A DNA stretch of 64,000 nt from Citrobacter sp. Cu233 (GTDB taxonomy: Bacteria; Pseudomonadota; Gammaproteobacteria; Enterobacterales; Enterobacteriaceae): positions 372,001 to 436,000 of the forward strand of contig NZ_JAOWIF010000028.1 in NCBI RefSeq assembly GCF_030332225.1. The letters run 5' to 3'. The notes under the pieces are model-generated. The model was given only the letters and a program-made list of their open reading frames with translations. It was not told the DNA's origin and ran no database searches. Shown here one piece after another: positions 55,051-64,000 of the stretch. How positions within the stretch are numbered: position 1 is the stretch's first letter; each line of letters opens with the position of its first letter. A program made the translations under genes and the position numbers.

Positions 55051-56736
55051 GTGAATATAAACGTCGCAGATTTGTTAAATGGGAATTACATCCTGTTATT
55101 ATTTGTGGTCCTGGCTCTGGGCCTGTGTCTGGGTAAATTACGCCTGGGGACAGTCCAACTCGGTAATTCCATTGGCGTTTTAGTGGTGTCCCTATTATTA
55201 GGTCAGCAGCACTTTAGTATTAACACTGATGCTTTAAATCTCGGCTTTATGCTGTTTATTTTTTGTGTCGGCGTCGAAGCCGGTCCCAACTTTTTTTCGA
55301 TTTTTTTTCGCGATGGGAAAAATTACCTAATGCTTGCGCTGGTGATGGTCGGTAGTGCACTGCTGATCGCTCTGGGACTGGGTAAGCTATTTGGCTGGGA
55401 TATCGGCCTGACGGCAGGCATGTTGGCAGGCTCAATGACTTCAACGCCGGTGCTGGTCGGCGCAGGTGACACATTGCGCCATTCGGGGATGACGGGAACA
55501 CAATTGTCGACCGCCCTCGACAACCTGAGCCTCGGTTACGCACTGACCTATCTGATCGGACTGGTCAGCCTGATTGTCGGTGCCCGCTATCTGCCAAAAC
55601 TGCAGCACCAGGATCTCCAAACCAGCGCCCAACAAATCGCGCGTGAGCGCGGTCTGGACACTGACGCCAACCGTAAGGTCTATCTGCCGGTGATCCGTGC
55701 CTATCGTGTCGGCCCGGAACTGGTTGCCTGGGCTGACGGTAAAAATCTGCGCGAGCTGGGCATCTATCGCCAGACCGGTTGTTATATCGAACGTATCCGT
55801 CGCAACGGTATTCTGGCTAATCCGGACGGAGACGCCGTGCTGCAGATGGGCGATGAAATCGCCTTAGTGGGCTACCCGGATGCGCATGCCCGCCTCGACC
55901 CAAGTTTTCGCAACGGCAAAGAAGTATTCGATCGCGATCTGCTCGATATGCGCATCGTCACCGAAGAGATCGTGGTCAAAAACCACAATGCCGTCGGCCG
56001 TCGTCTGGCCCAGTTGAAGCTGACTGATCATGGCTGCTTCCTGAACCGCGTGATCCGCAGCCAGATTGAGATGCCGATTGATGACAATGTTGTGCTCAAT
56101 AAAGGCGACGTGTTGCAAGTAAGCGGCGATGCCCGCCGTGTGAAAACCATTGCCGATCGTATCGGCTTTATTTCCATTCACAGCCAGGTGACCGATCTGC
56201 TGGCTTTCTGCGCGTTCTTTATTATTGGCCTGATGATCGGGATGATCACCTTCCAGTTCAGTAATTTCAGCTTTGGCATCGGCAACGCGGCCGGGTTGCT
56301 GTTCGCCGGAATTATGCTCGGCTTCCTGCGTGCTAACCACCCGACGTTTGGCTACATCCCGCAGGGTGCGTTGAACATGGTGAAAGAGTTTGGTCTGATG
56401 GTCTTTATGGCTGGTGTCGGTTTGAGCGCAGGTAGCGGCATTGGTAATGGCCTCGGCGCAGTGGGTGGCCAGATGCTGATTTCAGGTCTGATTGTCAGCC
56501 TGGTGCCGGTTGTCATCTGTTTCTTGTTTGGGGCTTACGTATTGCGCATGAACCGGGCCCTGCTGTTCGGGGCAATGATGGGGGCACGTACCTGTGCGCC
56601 AGCAATGGAAATCATCAGTGATACCGCACGCAGCAACATTCCCGCTTTAGGCTATGCGGGCACATACGCGATTGCTAACGTTCTGTTGACGCTGGCAGGG
56701 ACACTTATTGTCATCATCTGGCCAGGCATTGGTTAG
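55051..56736 (+). CDS. ybjL: Putative aspartate-alanine antiporter-family transporter YbjL
   Basis: 561 codons, the E. coli length, starting with GTG at 55051 (reading [20 protein letters not shown]). Two membrane halves with the duplicated AspT/YidE domain ([20 protein letters not shown] and [16 protein letters not shown]) flank two cytoplasmic RCK_C (TrkA-C) domains at about residues 200-370. The family exchanges dicarboxylates; substrate of YbjL in vivo is not settled. Confidence 0.95.
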   Translation: MNINVADLLNGNYILLLFVVLALGLCLGKLRLGTVQLGNSIGVLVVSLLLGQQHFSINTDALNLGFMLFIFCVGVEAGPNFFSIFFRDGKNYLMLALVMVGSALLIALGLGKLFGWDIGLTAGMLAGSMTSTPVLVGAGDTLRHSGMTGTQLSTALDNLSLGYALTYLIGLVSLIVGARYLPKLQHQDLQTSAQQIARERGLDTDANRKVYLPVIRAYRVGPELVAWADGKNLRELGIYRQTGCYIERIRRNGILANPDGDAVLQMGDEIALVGYPDAHARLDPSFRNGKEVFDRDLLDMRIVTEEIVVKNHNAVGRRLAQLKLTDHGCFLNRVIRSQIEMPIDDNVVLNKGDVLQVSGDARRVKTIADRIGFISIHSQVTDLLAFCAFFIIGLMIGMITFQFSNFSFGIGNAAGLLFAGIMLGFLRANHPTFGYIPQGALNMVKEFGLMVFMAGVGLSAGSGIGNGLGAVGGQMLISGLIVSLVPVVICFLFGAYVLRMNRALLFGAMMGARTCAPAMEIISDTARSNIPALGYAGTYAIANVLLTLAGTLIVIIWPGIG

Positions 56737-56777
56737 AACTGTTTTTTTGCTTTTAATGAAAATTTTTTGCAGGTAAG

Positions 56778-56806
56778 CAGAACTTTTCTTAAAGGTGTCA
56801 GTCATA
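56778..56806 (+). promoter_or_regulatory. Sigma-E-type promoter of rybB
   Basis: CAGAACTT (56778-56785) resembles the sigma-E -35 GGAACTT, and GTCATA (56801-56806) the -10, with 15 bp between and the rybB start 7 nt after. The same arrangement is known at E. coli rybB. Confidence 0.8.
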
Positions 56807-56812
56807 ACTATT

Positions 56813-56891
56813 GCCACTGCTTTTCTTTGATGTCCCCAATTTGTGGAGCCCATCAACCCCGCCGTTTTGGTTCAAGGTTGATGGGTTTTTT
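56813..56891 (+). ncRNA. rybB: Small RNA RybB
   Basis: 79 nt beginning GCCACTGCTTTTCTTTGATG, the conserved 5' seed that pairs with outer-membrane protein mRNAs. A terminator hairpin (CCCATCAACC / GGTTGATGGG) and a T-tract end it. It is an Hfq-dependent sRNA made under envelope stress, repressing omp messages. It differs from E. coli at only a few bases in the loop region. Confidence 0.95.
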
Positions 56892-57006
56892 GTTGCCTGA
56901 AATTTACCTCTCGTCCCCTCTTTATCACCCATTCTCCCTCTGATTTGCAGCATGCCGGTTATGGCACATACTTTTAAACTGTGCTGTTTCCATAAAGGGG
57001 TTAGCA

Positions 57007-57804
57007 ATGTTACTGACTGACAAAATCGCTGTGATTTTCGGCGGCAGCGGCGCTATTGGTAGTGCGGTTGCGCGCGCAATGGCGCGCGAAGGTGCTCATG
57101 TGTACCTGGCCGCGCGCTGTCAGGAAAATCTGGACAGAACGGCCAGTAGCGTTCGCATGGTAGGCGGTACTGTCGACACATTTATCACCGATGTGCTCGA
57201 TGAATATGACGCCGTGGAGCAGGTTACGCGCCTCGCTCAGCATACTGGCGGCATTGACGTAGTGGTCAATGCAACGGGTTTTAGGCATGAACAGGGAAAA
57301 CGTATTGAAGCATTGTCCCTGGCTGAGTTTATGAGCGGTATCACTCCTTTCCTCTCAGCACAGTTCAACATCGCAAAAGCCGTCACACCGCATATGGGTG
57401 GTAAACGTGCTGGCGTTATTCTCTCTGTCGTCGCCCCTGCGGCCCCCATGGCGATGCCAGGCCACCTGGGCCACATTGTCGGTTGCGCGGGTGCAGAAGC
57501 CTTCATGAAAGCGCTGGCCAGCGAACTTGGCCCACGAAATATCCGTGTTCTCGGGGTACGATCGCACGCAATTATTGATGCCATGTCGGCGGGTTCTTAC
57601 ACGGGGGAAATATTTAGTGCCAAAGCCCAGTCGATGGGGCTAACCGTTGAGCAATGGTTGGGTGGTGCAGCACAAAGCACCATGATCGGACGCCTGCCTA
57701 CGCTTGCACAAATCGCTGAGGTTACAACCTTTCTGGCTTCAGACCATGCCGGAGCAATGACGGCTACGGTGGTCAATATTACCGGGGGCGCAACCGTAAG
57801 CTAA
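57007..57804 (+). CDS. Short-chain dehydrogenase/reductase-like protein lacking the YxxxK pair
   Basis: 265 codons, the usual SDR length, with AAAGGGG upstream. The Rossmann start has IFGGSGAIGSAVARAMA (residues 10-26), a variant of TGxxxGxG, and VVNATG replaces NNAG. The C-terminal segment LASDHAGAMTATVVNITGG is typical. Where YxxxK should be, the sequence reads HIVGCAGAEAFMKAL: neither the tyrosine nor the lysine is in place. It may bind NAD(P) but work unusually or not as a reductase. It converges on the exporter gene 13 bp away. Not present here in E. coli. Confidence 0.85.
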   Translation: MLLTDKIAVIFGGSGAIGSAVARAMAREGAHVYLAARCQENLDRTASSVRMVGGTVDTFITDVLDEYDAVEQVTRLAQHTGGIDVVVNATGFRHEQGKRIEALSLAEFMSGITPFLSAQFNIAKAVTPHMGGKRAGVILSVVAPAAPMAMPGHLGHIVGCAGAEAFMKALASELGPRNIRVLGVRSHAIIDAMSAGSYTGEIFSAKAQSMGLTVEQWLGGAAQSTMIGRLPTLAQIAEVTTFLASDHAGAMTATVVNITGGATVS

Positions 57805-57817
57805 TTTACCCGCTCTT

Positions 57818-58732
57818 TCACGCCGTGCGCTGCTGCGGGCCTTTTTTTGCGCTCGGGCGGGAACACAATGCTATACCGCACATAATAACCAACGCGCTGA
57901 CCAGATGATATGAATGCAGAGTGACGTGCATAAACATCACGCTAAATAATCCGCCACTCAGTGGAATCAAGTGTGAATAGATCTCTCCGCGCGTTGCGCC
58001 AATGGTGCTAATCCCTTTGTTCCATAACAGATATGACAGCCAGGAAGGAAAAATAACAAGGTATGCCAGCCCAGTAATAACCCCCGTATTTGCATAGCTA
58101 TTCCAGCCCGGCATACCATTGTGTATCAACTCCAGAGTCAATACTGGAATAAGTACCATCGCGCCTATCAGGGCGCTCACGGCGACAAAGGCGTTTCCCT
58201 TTACCTCAACCGGTTTAATGCGTAAAAAAGCGCAATAGACCGCCCAACTCAGCGCTGACCCCATCGTCCAGAAATCGCCCTGATTCAGGTGTTCAAACAC
58301 CCGCGCATGCATCACATCACCCTGTGATACCAACCAGATAACGCCAACGGTACTGAGGATCACGCCGGCAATATTACGCACAGAGATCCGCTCTCTAAAA
58401 AAGAATTTATTGATTAACAGGACGAGAGCCGGTGTGGTGGACATATAAATCGCCGCATTGAGCGACGTTGTATATTGCAGACCGATATACAACGTTAAGG
58501 GGAAAAGAACCTGACCACATAACGCGAGGAACACGATAGTACCAAAGGATTTTCTCATCGCTGGCCACTGCATGGCGATCTGTCGGAAATAAAGCGCCAT
58601 CAATAGCAATGCGGTAAATACCCAGCGTGCTGCTGATAAAACGATGGGATTAACATCGGCAACCAATATATGGCCGACCACATAGTTCCCGCCCCAAAAA
58701 CAGGCAGCCAGACTGAGTAAAAGATAGGGCAT
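57818..58732 (-). CDS. EamA (DMT) family exporter
   Basis: 304 codons with about ten membrane helices in two EamA repeats; the first starts MPYLLLSLAACFWGGNYVVG and the second near LSWAVYCAFLRIKPVEVKGN. Drug/metabolite transporters of this type export amino acids or other metabolites; no substrate can be assigned. It is divergent from a LysR gene 102 bp away, a common regulator-exporter pair. Not present at this place in E. coli. Confidence 0.9.
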   Translation of the reverse strand: MPYLLLSLAACFWGGNYVVGHILVADVNPIVLSAARWVFTALLLMALYFRQIAMQWPAMRKSFGTIVFLALCGQVLFPLTLYIGLQYTTSLNAAIYMSTTPALVLLINKFFFRERISVRNIAGVILSTVGVIWLVSQGDVMHARVFEHLNQGDFWTMGSALSWAVYCAFLRIKPVEVKGNAFVAVSALIGAMVLIPVLTLELIHNGMPGWNSYANTGVITGLAYLVIFPSWLSYLLWNKGISTIGATRGEIYSHLIPLSGGLFSVMFMHVTLHSYHLVSALVIMCGIALCSRPSAKKGPQQRTA

Positions 58733-58834
58733 ATTTGCGCCTTATTGTCAGTTGTACGGTATGACCACAAGGCTACGGCGGCGTGAGAATGAATGCTAAT
58801 ATAACGTTTTCATCCTTGTGCATAGATTAAAACT

Positions 58835-59749
58835 ATGAAATTCACGCTAAGGCAACTTGAGTTTTACATCGCACTTGCAGAAACATTACAAATTTCCAAA
58901 GCTGCTGCGCGCTGCCATATTTCTCAGTCATCAATGACCATTGCCATGCGAAATCTGGAAGTATCATTAGACGTGCAGCTATTTGTACGTTACCCCAAAG
59001 GCGTGAAGCTCACCGTCGAGGGAGAGCGCTTTCTGGCACATGCCTGCAACATCATCAACAGTAGCCACTCGGCAGTTGACGCTTTGCATGACCGGAGCGA
59101 CATTCTCACCGGCACGGTGCGCATAGGCATTGCCGAAACGCTCTCTGCCTATCTTATCCCGGATATACTCAACGATCTTGAACGACGCTTCCCTTTGCTG
59201 GAGATCGTATTTTATGAAGCTACTGCACCGGAACTGGTACAGGCGCTACGGGAAAAAAAGGTCGATTTTTGCCTGCTCCTGACCTCAAATATCAGCCACG
59301 ACACCGATCTGGAAATCGAAACATTCATTCGTTCACAACGCCGCCTGTGGACGTCTGTTGGACATCCGCTCCAGAGCCAGCCCTCGATCCACCTTACTGA
59401 TGTCGTAAAGCAGCCGTTTTTACTGCTGGAAACCGATAAATACCCTGACGTGATCATCGATTACTGGCAGCAGCGTGGCTATACGCCCAATATCTGTTTT
59501 CGCAGCAACTCTTTTGAGGCAATAAGAAGCCTGGTGGCAAAAGGCAGAGGAATAACCATTTTATCTGATCTGGTTTATCGCCCGTGGTCGCTGGATGGCC
59601 TGCGCGTCATGCACAGAACAATTGATGATTTTATTACCTGGATGGACGTCGGGACGGTAAAAACAGCGGCTCAACCGCTGACAACAGAAGCGATGAAAGT
59701 CATCGACTTTTTACGTCAGGCGATTTCCCGCCTCGACAAGCCATTTTAA
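58835..59749 (+). CDS. LysR-family regulator
   Basis: 304 codons starting MKFTLRQLEFYIALAETLQI. N-terminal helix-turn-helix (ISKAAARCHISQSSMTIAMRNLEVSL), then an effector domain from about residue 90. It is divergent from the EamA exporter, which it probably regulates. A spaced ATGAA/TTCAT pair in the gap (58789-58813) might be a binding site. It converges on rcdA with 5 bp between stops. Confidence 0.9.
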   Translation: MKFTLRQLEFYIALAETLQISKAAARCHISQSSMTIAMRNLEVSLDVQLFVRYPKGVKLTVEGERFLAHACNIINSSHSAVDALHDRSDILTGTVRIGIAETLSAYLIPDILNDLERRFPLLEIVFYEATAPELVQALREKKVDFCLLLTSNISHDTDLEIETFIRSQRRLWTSVGHPLQSQPSIHLTDVVKQPFLLLETDKYPDVIIDYWQQRGYTPNICFRSNSFEAIRSLVAKGRGITILSDLVYRPWSLDGLRVMHRTIDDFITWMDVGTVKTAAQPLTTEAMKVIDFLRQAISRLDKPF

Positions 59750-59754
59750 TGATT

Positions 59755-60303
59755 TTACTTCTGCGGCACGCCAGCAATGCGTTCCACCATCGTCAGAATA
59801 TCTTCTCGCGATAGCGGTTTTTTGTCCGTGACAAAATGCAGCGTCATGCCCTCAAGAAACGCATCCAGCGCTCGTGCGGTTACCGGCTCGAACCACTGTT
59901 CCAGCGTCTGCTGGCTGCGTAACATCCAGTTTTGCATAACCGTCTTTAACGCCGGTTTACGGCTGGCAAACGCATACAATTGGTACATGAGTTCCATATT
60001 GCCAGGCGTAGTGACCTGGGAGCTATAGATCATATCGGTAATGGCATGGCAGGCCTGTGGCGCATTTTCAACACTGGCAAAAAATGCCTGATATTGCACA
60101 GACATGGTGTCAGTAAAACGCTCGAATGCCTCCATTAAAAGCTCATCTATTCCCGAAAAGTAATAGGTCATTGAGCCCAGCGGCACCTCGGCAATCATGG
60201 CGATTTTCCGGTGTGTAACCCCATGAATACCATGGATTATAACCGCATCCAGCGTGGCCTGGACTATTTTATCCCGTCGTCGTGGGTCGTTCGCGCGTCG
60301 CAC
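59755..60303 (-). CDS. rcdA: TetR-family regulator RcdA
   Basis: 182 codons from a GTG at 60303, chosen because AGAGGGA sits well upstream; the in-frame TTG at 60333 lies inside an inverted repeat. TetR helix-turn-helix [23 protein letters not shown], residues about 24-46. Strongly similar to E. coli RcdA (YbjK), a regulator reported to activate csgD and stress genes. It diverges from ybjJ, with a perfect 20-bp operator candidate between. Confidence 0.88.
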   Translation of the reverse strand: MRRANDPRRRDKIVQATLDAVIIHGIHGVTHRKIAMIAEVPLGSMTYYFSGIDELLMEAFERFTDTMSVQYQAFFASVENAPQACHAITDMIYSSQVTTPGNMELMYQLYAFASRKPALKTVMQNWMLRSQQTLEQWFEPVTARALDAFLEGMTLHFVTDKKPLSREDILTMVERIAGVPQK

Positions 60304-60323
60304 TGCATTCCCTCTTTTTGCAT

Positions 60324-60343
60324 TTGTGTACAAATGTACACAA
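60324..60343. promoter_or_regulatory. Perfect palindrome, candidate RcdA operator
   Basis: TTGTGTACA-AA-TGTACACAA, a 9-2-9 inverted repeat in the 85-bp gap between rcdA and ybjJ, 21 bp upstream of the rcdA GTG. Size and place suit a TetR-type dimer repressing both genes. Confidence 0.7.
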
Positions 60344-60388
60344 CCTTGCTAATGTTGTCTTCTTTCCTCTTTTCTTTGGCTCGAATTC

Positions 60389-61597
60389 ATGACTGGCATC
60401 TCATCACGCAAAGCCTTAAGACGCCGTATGTGGGCGCTTTTCACATTCTTCTTTTTACCAGGATTATTAATGGCTTCCTGGGCGACGCGTACCCCTGCTA
60501 TCCGAGACATCCTCTCTATTTCCACTGCCGAAATGGGCGCGGTGCTGTTTGGACTCTCAATTGGCTCGATGAGTGGCATTCTTTGTTCGGCCTGGCTGGT
60601 GAAACGATTTGGCACACGAAACGTCATCCGCACCACCATGTCATGCGCGGTGCTGGGAATGATAATTCTTAGCCTCGCATTATGGTTGCACTCCGCCTGG
60701 CTGTTCGCGTTTGGTCTGGGCGTGTTTGGTGCCAGTTTTGGCGCGGCTGAAGTTGCAATCAACGTCGAAGGCGCAGCGGTTGAGCGTGAAATGAACAAAA
60801 CTGTGCTACCGATGATGCATGGTTTCTACAGCCTGGGAACGCTGGCTGGCGCAGGTGTTGGCATGGTACTTACCGCCGTCAGCGTTCCGGCGACCGCGCA
60901 TATTCTGCTGGCGGCGATGGTGGCTATTACCCCTATTTTTATCGCGATTAAGGCTATCCCCGACGGCACAGGTAAGAATGCTACTGACGGTTCGCACACC
61001 GTTGAAAAAGGGTTGCCATTCTATCGCGATATCCAGTTGCTGCTGATTGGCGTCGTGGTGCTGGCAATGGCGTTTGCCGAAGGTTCCGCCAACGACTGGC
61101 TGCCATTACTGATGGTTGATGGGCATGGATTTAGCCCAACATCCGGATCGCTGATTTATGCCGGCTTTACGCTCGGTATGACCGTCGGGCGCTTCACCGG
61201 TGGCTGGTTTATCGACCGCTACAGCCGTGTGGCAGTAGTCCGCGCCAGTGCACTGATGGGTGCGATCGGTATCAGCCTGATCATTTTTGTCGACAGCTCA
61301 TGGGTGGCAGGTGTCTCGGTGATCCTTTGGGGGCTAGGGGCTTCTCTCGGCTTCCCGCTGACTATTTCGGCCGCCAGCGATACCGGCCCTGATGCGCCAA
61401 CCCGCGTGAGCGTTGTTGCGACTACTGGCTATCTGGCATTCCTAGTCGGCCCGCCGCTGCTGGGCTATTTGGGTGAACACTATGGCCTGCGCAGCGCCAT
61501 GCTGGTTGTGCTGGCGCTGGTGCTTGTCGCGGCCATCGTTGCGAAGGCTGTTGCTAAACCGGATGTCAAAAATACAACTGTGATGGAGAACGGCTAA
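60389..61597 (+). CDS. ybjJ: MFS transporter YbjJ
   Basis: 402 codons, the E. coli length, starting [20 protein letters not shown]. Twelve membrane helices; [14 protein letters not shown] is the MFS loop motif. Substrate unknown. Its stop overlaps the ybjI start by one base (TAATG), so the two are coupled, hinting at transport of a compound related to a phosphorylated metabolite. Confidence 0.94.
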   Translation: MTGISSRKALRRRMWALFTFFFLPGLLMASWATRTPAIRDILSISTAEMGAVLFGLSIGSMSGILCSAWLVKRFGTRNVIRTTMSCAVLGMIILSLALWLHSAWLFAFGLGVFGASFGAAEVAINVEGAAVEREMNKTVLPMMHGFYSLGTLAGAGVGMVLTAVSVPATAHILLAAMVAITPIFIAIKAIPDGTGKNATDGSHTVEKGLPFYRDIQLLLIGVVVLAMAFAEGSANDWLPLLMVDGHGFSPTSGSLIYAGFTLGMTVGRFTGGWFIDRYSRVAVVRASALMGAIGISLIIFVDSSWVAGVSVILWGLGASLGFPLTISAASDTGPDAPTRVSVVATTGYLAFLVGPPLLGYLGEHYGLRSAMLVVLALVLVAAIVAKAVAKPDVKNTTVMENG

Positions 61598-62412
61598 TGG
61601 GTATCAAGTTAATTGCAGTAGACATGGACGGCACGTTTTTAAGTGACCAAAAGACCTATAACCGCGAGCGGTTTATGGCGCAGTACCGTCAAATGAAAGC
61701 GCAGGGGATCCGCTTTGTGGTCGCCAGCGGCAATCAGTATTACCAGCTGATCTCTTTTTTTCCCGAACTGGCCAATGAAATCTCATTTGTGGCAGAAAAC
61801 GGGGGCTGGGTGGTCAGCGAAGGGGAAGATATTTTTAACGGTGAGCTGGCTAAAGACGATTTCCAGACCATCGTGGAGCATCTGCTGACCCGCGCAGACA
61901 TCGAGATTATCGCCTGCGGCAAAAACAGCGCCTACACCCTGAAACAGTACAGCGATGAGCATAAATCCATCTCTGCCATGTATTATCACCGTCTTGAATT
62001 TGTCGATAACTTCGACAACATCAATGATGTATTCTTCAAGTTTGGGCTGAATATCTCCGACGATCGCATTCCCCAGGTGCAGGCAGATCTTCATGAGGCG
62101 ATTGGCGACATTATGGTACCGGTGCATACCGGATACGGCAGTATCGATTTAATTATTCCGGGCGTTCATAAAGCCAACGGTTTACGCCTGCTGCAACAAC
62201 GCTGGAATATCAGTGACGATGAAGTCGTGGTATTTGGTGATGGTGGAAACGATATTGAGATGCTACGCCAGGCCGGATTTAGCTTCGCAATGGCCAACGC
62301 TCACGAACCCGTTGTTCAGGCAGCAAAATATCGTGCGGGTTCGAATAACGAAGAAGGCGTGCTGAATGTCATAGATCGTGTACTAAAAAATGAAGCGCCC
62401 TTTACTCGTTAA
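61597..62412 (+). CDS. ybjI: HAD-family sugar/flavin phosphatase YbjI
   Basis: 271 codons, the E. coli length. HAD motif I DMDGTFLSD (residues 9-17) and motif IV FGDGGNDIEM near 213-222, with a Cof-type cap between. E. coli YbjI dephosphorylates FMN and some sugar phosphates in vitro. Coupled to ybjJ. Confidence 0.95.
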   Translation: MGIKLIAVDMDGTFLSDQKTYNRERFMAQYRQMKAQGIRFVVASGNQYYQLISFFPELANEISFVAENGGWVVSEGEDIFNGELAKDDFQTIVEHLLTRADIEIIACGKNSAYTLKQYSDEHKSISAMYYHRLEFVDNFDNINDVFFKFGLNISDDRIPQVQADLHEAIGDIMVPVHTGYGSIDLIIPGVHKANGLRLLQQRWNISDDEVVVFGDGGNDIEMLRQAGFSFAMANAHEPVVQAAKYRAGSNNEEGVLNVIDRVLKNEAPFTR

Positions 62413-62520
62413 CGCATCAGCACAGACGGCAACAAAATGATGGCATGATCTATTCATAATCCGCCTCAAAATTAACCCGCTGGATTATTAACTCCAGTGA
62501 ATATTTCAGGCGAGCGAATT

Positions 62521-62802
62521 ATGAAAAAAAGTGTACTGATGGCAACAGTGTTGCTGGGATTTGCAGGAACAGCATCTGCACAGAATGTTACTGTTGATGT
62601 GCCAGGCGGATACAAAGTGGTGGTCGTTCCTTCTTCCGTCAACGTTCCACAGGCGGTCAGTGTCACTACTGCCCCGCAAACGGTTTATGTTGCTCCGGCA
62701 GCCACTCCAGCCCCTGTTTACCGCGCACATCCGTATGCGCGCCATGTTGCCAGCGTAGGTGAAGGGATGGTCATTGAGCATCAGATTGACGACCATCACT
62801 AA
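62521..62802 (+). CDS. ybjH: Small exported protein YbjH
   Basis: 93 codons from the ATG at 62521 (MKKSVLMATVLLGFAGTASA), with AGGCGAG upstream. A signal peptide of about 20 residues precedes a valine/proline-rich mature protein ending with a histidine-rich tail (EHQIDDHH). Function unknown; the tail could bind metal, which is inference. It ends in a terminator shared with mdfA. Confidence 0.9.
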   Translation: MKKSVLMATVLLGFAGTASAQNVTVDVPGGYKVVVVPSSVNVPQAVSVTTAPQTVYVAPAATPAPVYRAHPYARHVASVGEGMVIEHQIDDHH

Positions 62803-62809
62803 TGATTGC

Positions 62810-62830
62810 AAAGCCCGGAAACCGGGCTTT
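62810..62830. terminator. Bidirectional terminator between ybjH and mdfA
   Basis: AAAGCCCGG and CCGGGCTTT pair around AAA. It lies 7 bp past ybjH and overlaps the mdfA stop codon. Confidence 0.8.
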
Positions 62831-64000
62831 AACCTTCCCGGGAATTCCCTACCCGCTTATCTTTTAGAAAGATAACCATCAGAATCAGCCACAGCACACC
62901 GCTCGCCAGATTAAACAGACTGAACAAGCCGTTTCCACCCAACAGATAAGCATGTTTGCTCAGCTCAATACCGACGGTAAATATCAGCATTTGCAGCATA
63001 CCCATTGCTGCTGAAACTGTCCCTTTGCTCATTTCACTGGCAAACAGCGTCAGGCGCACCAACCCGGCATTCGCCACGCCAATGCCAAACGCATAAAGAC
63101 TTAAACCTGCCGTCATCCACAGATACGCATGAGAAGAAACAACCGTGGCCGCGGCGGCAATGATCAATCCCATAGAGATTGGCCAGCCCCCCATGATAAT
63201 CAGCGAGCGCACCGTGCGGCGTGATGTCAGACGCGCCAGCACCAGGTTACCGGCAATCAGTGCGCCAAAAATCGGTACCTGAAGCAGGCCATATTCATAA
63301 CTGCTGAGATGTTCGCCACTGATAATAATGATCGGGGACTGCGCAATCCACGCCAGCAATGGCAGACTGACAAAGCCCAATGCCAGTGCGCCTGCGACAA
63401 AACGCACATTCTTTAGCACCAGCTTATAATCTTTGCCCAACTCTTTAATGGAAAGCTTCTCGCCCAGACGGGTAGCCGTTTCCGGCATCGCGCGCTGCAG
63501 GCCAAAAAAGGCGATGGCAGCCAGCGCGGCAAACAGGACAAACATGCCTTCCCATGGAAGGACATGTACCCAGGCGGCCCCAACCAACGGCCCCAAAAGT
63601 GGTGCAATCAATGCTACGTTTGCCATTAACGCAGTAATTTTAATGCACACCGCTTCTTCAAAGGACTCCTGAATTGCGGCGTAACCTACCGCGCCAATAA
63701 AGCACAGGCTAATCCCCTGTAAAAAACGCAGGAAAGTAAATTGCTCAATATTTTGTGCAAACAGCGTTGCAAGGCAGGTCACAATGAACCAAACCACCCC
63801 GGTTAACATCACCGGACGACGACCAACACGATCCGACAGCGGCCCTAACAACCACTGTAAAAACATGCCGCCTGCCAGATAAGCGGTCATGGACGTTGGA
63901 ACCCAATCTAAACCGGCCTGATATTGCTCCACCACCGCCAACATTCCGGGTTGGATCATATCGTTACCGATATACGTAGAGAATTCGTAAAGCACCAGAC
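62829..64000 (-). CDS. mdfA: Multidrug efflux MFS transporter MdfA, lacking its N-terminus (cut by window edge)
   Basis: 390 codons and part of another, with the frame open at the window end. It reads [20 protein letters not shown], corresponding to about residue 23 onward of the 410-residue E. coli MdfA, so about 20 residues are missing only because of the window edge. The membrane acidic residue Glu in [11 protein letters not shown] (E26 in E. coli) and the MFS motif [14 protein letters not shown] are present. It exports chloramphenicol, cationic dyes and other drugs in exchange for protons. Confidence 0.97.
   Translation of the reverse strand, partial: LVLYEFSTYIGNDMIQPGMLAVVEQYQAGLDWVPTSMTAYLAGGMFLQWLLGPLSDRVGRRPVMLTGVVWFIVTCLATLFAQNIEQFTFLRFLQGISLCFIGAVGYAAIQESFEEAVCIKITALMANVALIAPLLGPLVGAAWVHVLPWEGMFVLFAALAAIAFFGLQRAMPETATRLGEKLSIKELGKDYKLVLKNVRFVAGALALGFVSLPLLAWIAQSPIIIISGEHLSSYEYGLLQVPIFGALIAGNLVLARLTSRRTVRSLIIMGGWPISMGLIIAAAATVVSSHAYLWMTAGLSLYAFGIGVANAGLVRLTLFASEMSKGTVSAAMGMLQMLIFTVGIELSKHAYLLGGNGLFSLFNLASGVLWLILMVIFLKDKRVGNSREG

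Overview
The window is a contiguous stretch of an enterobacterial chromosome (family Enterobacteriaceae). Almost every core protein is close to the Escherichia coli K-12 version in length and sequence, and gene order follows the E. coli region around 19-20.5 min, read in reverse. Departures from E. coli order point to a related genus; a Citrobacter-like or Salmonella-like genome is my best guess, but the species cannot be fixed from the sequence alone. No prophage, insertion sequence or CRISPR array is visible.

Layout. 1-8.4 kb (minus strand): msbA (5' part only), ycaI/comEC, ihfB, rpsA, cmk, aroA, serC. These serve envelope lipid export, DNA bending, translation, CMP kinase, and serine and aromatic amino acid synthesis. 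8.8-15.1 kb (plus): ycaO, focA, pflB, pflA, the anaerobic pyruvate formate-lyase locus with its FNR-type promoter. 15.2-20.2 kb: an accessory sugar locus absent from K-12, with an RpiR-type regulator divergent from a five-gene PTS (IIB, IIC, IIA) plus split-transketolase operon. 20.2-27.2 kb (minus): ycaM, ycaD, and dmsABC (DMSO reductase) with an FNR site and two ModE-type operators. 27.5-35.4 kb (minus): serS, rarA, lolA, ftsK, lrp. 36-41.8 kb (plus): trxB, cydD, cydC, aat, infA.

41.9-45.0 kb is the main breakpoint. A LysR/pirin/isochorismatase-like cluster lies between infA and the tRNA-Ser(GGA) gene serW. Beyond serW comes a 65-bp direct repeat of the tRNA 3' end and its terminator, then directly rlmC. 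In E. coli about 20-25 kb (clpA, clpS, cspD, macAB, hcp-hcr, poxB, artPIQMJ and others) lies between serW and rlmC; none of it is here. 45-56.7 kb: rlmC, ybjO, potIHGF (putrescine ABC importer), ybjN, rimK, nfsA, ybjC, grxA, ybjM, ybjL. The sigma-E-type small RNA gene rybB follows. 57-59.7 kb is a second small accessory module (atypical SDR protein, EamA exporter, LysR regulator). 59.7-64 kb: rcdA, ybjJ, ybjI, ybjH and the 3' part of mdfA.

Most of the window is ordinary core genome. The most notable items are the serW junction, the PTS-transketolase locus, the paired ModE operators at dmsA, and a run of three perfect hairpins between rpsA and ihfB, two with UNCG tetraloops.
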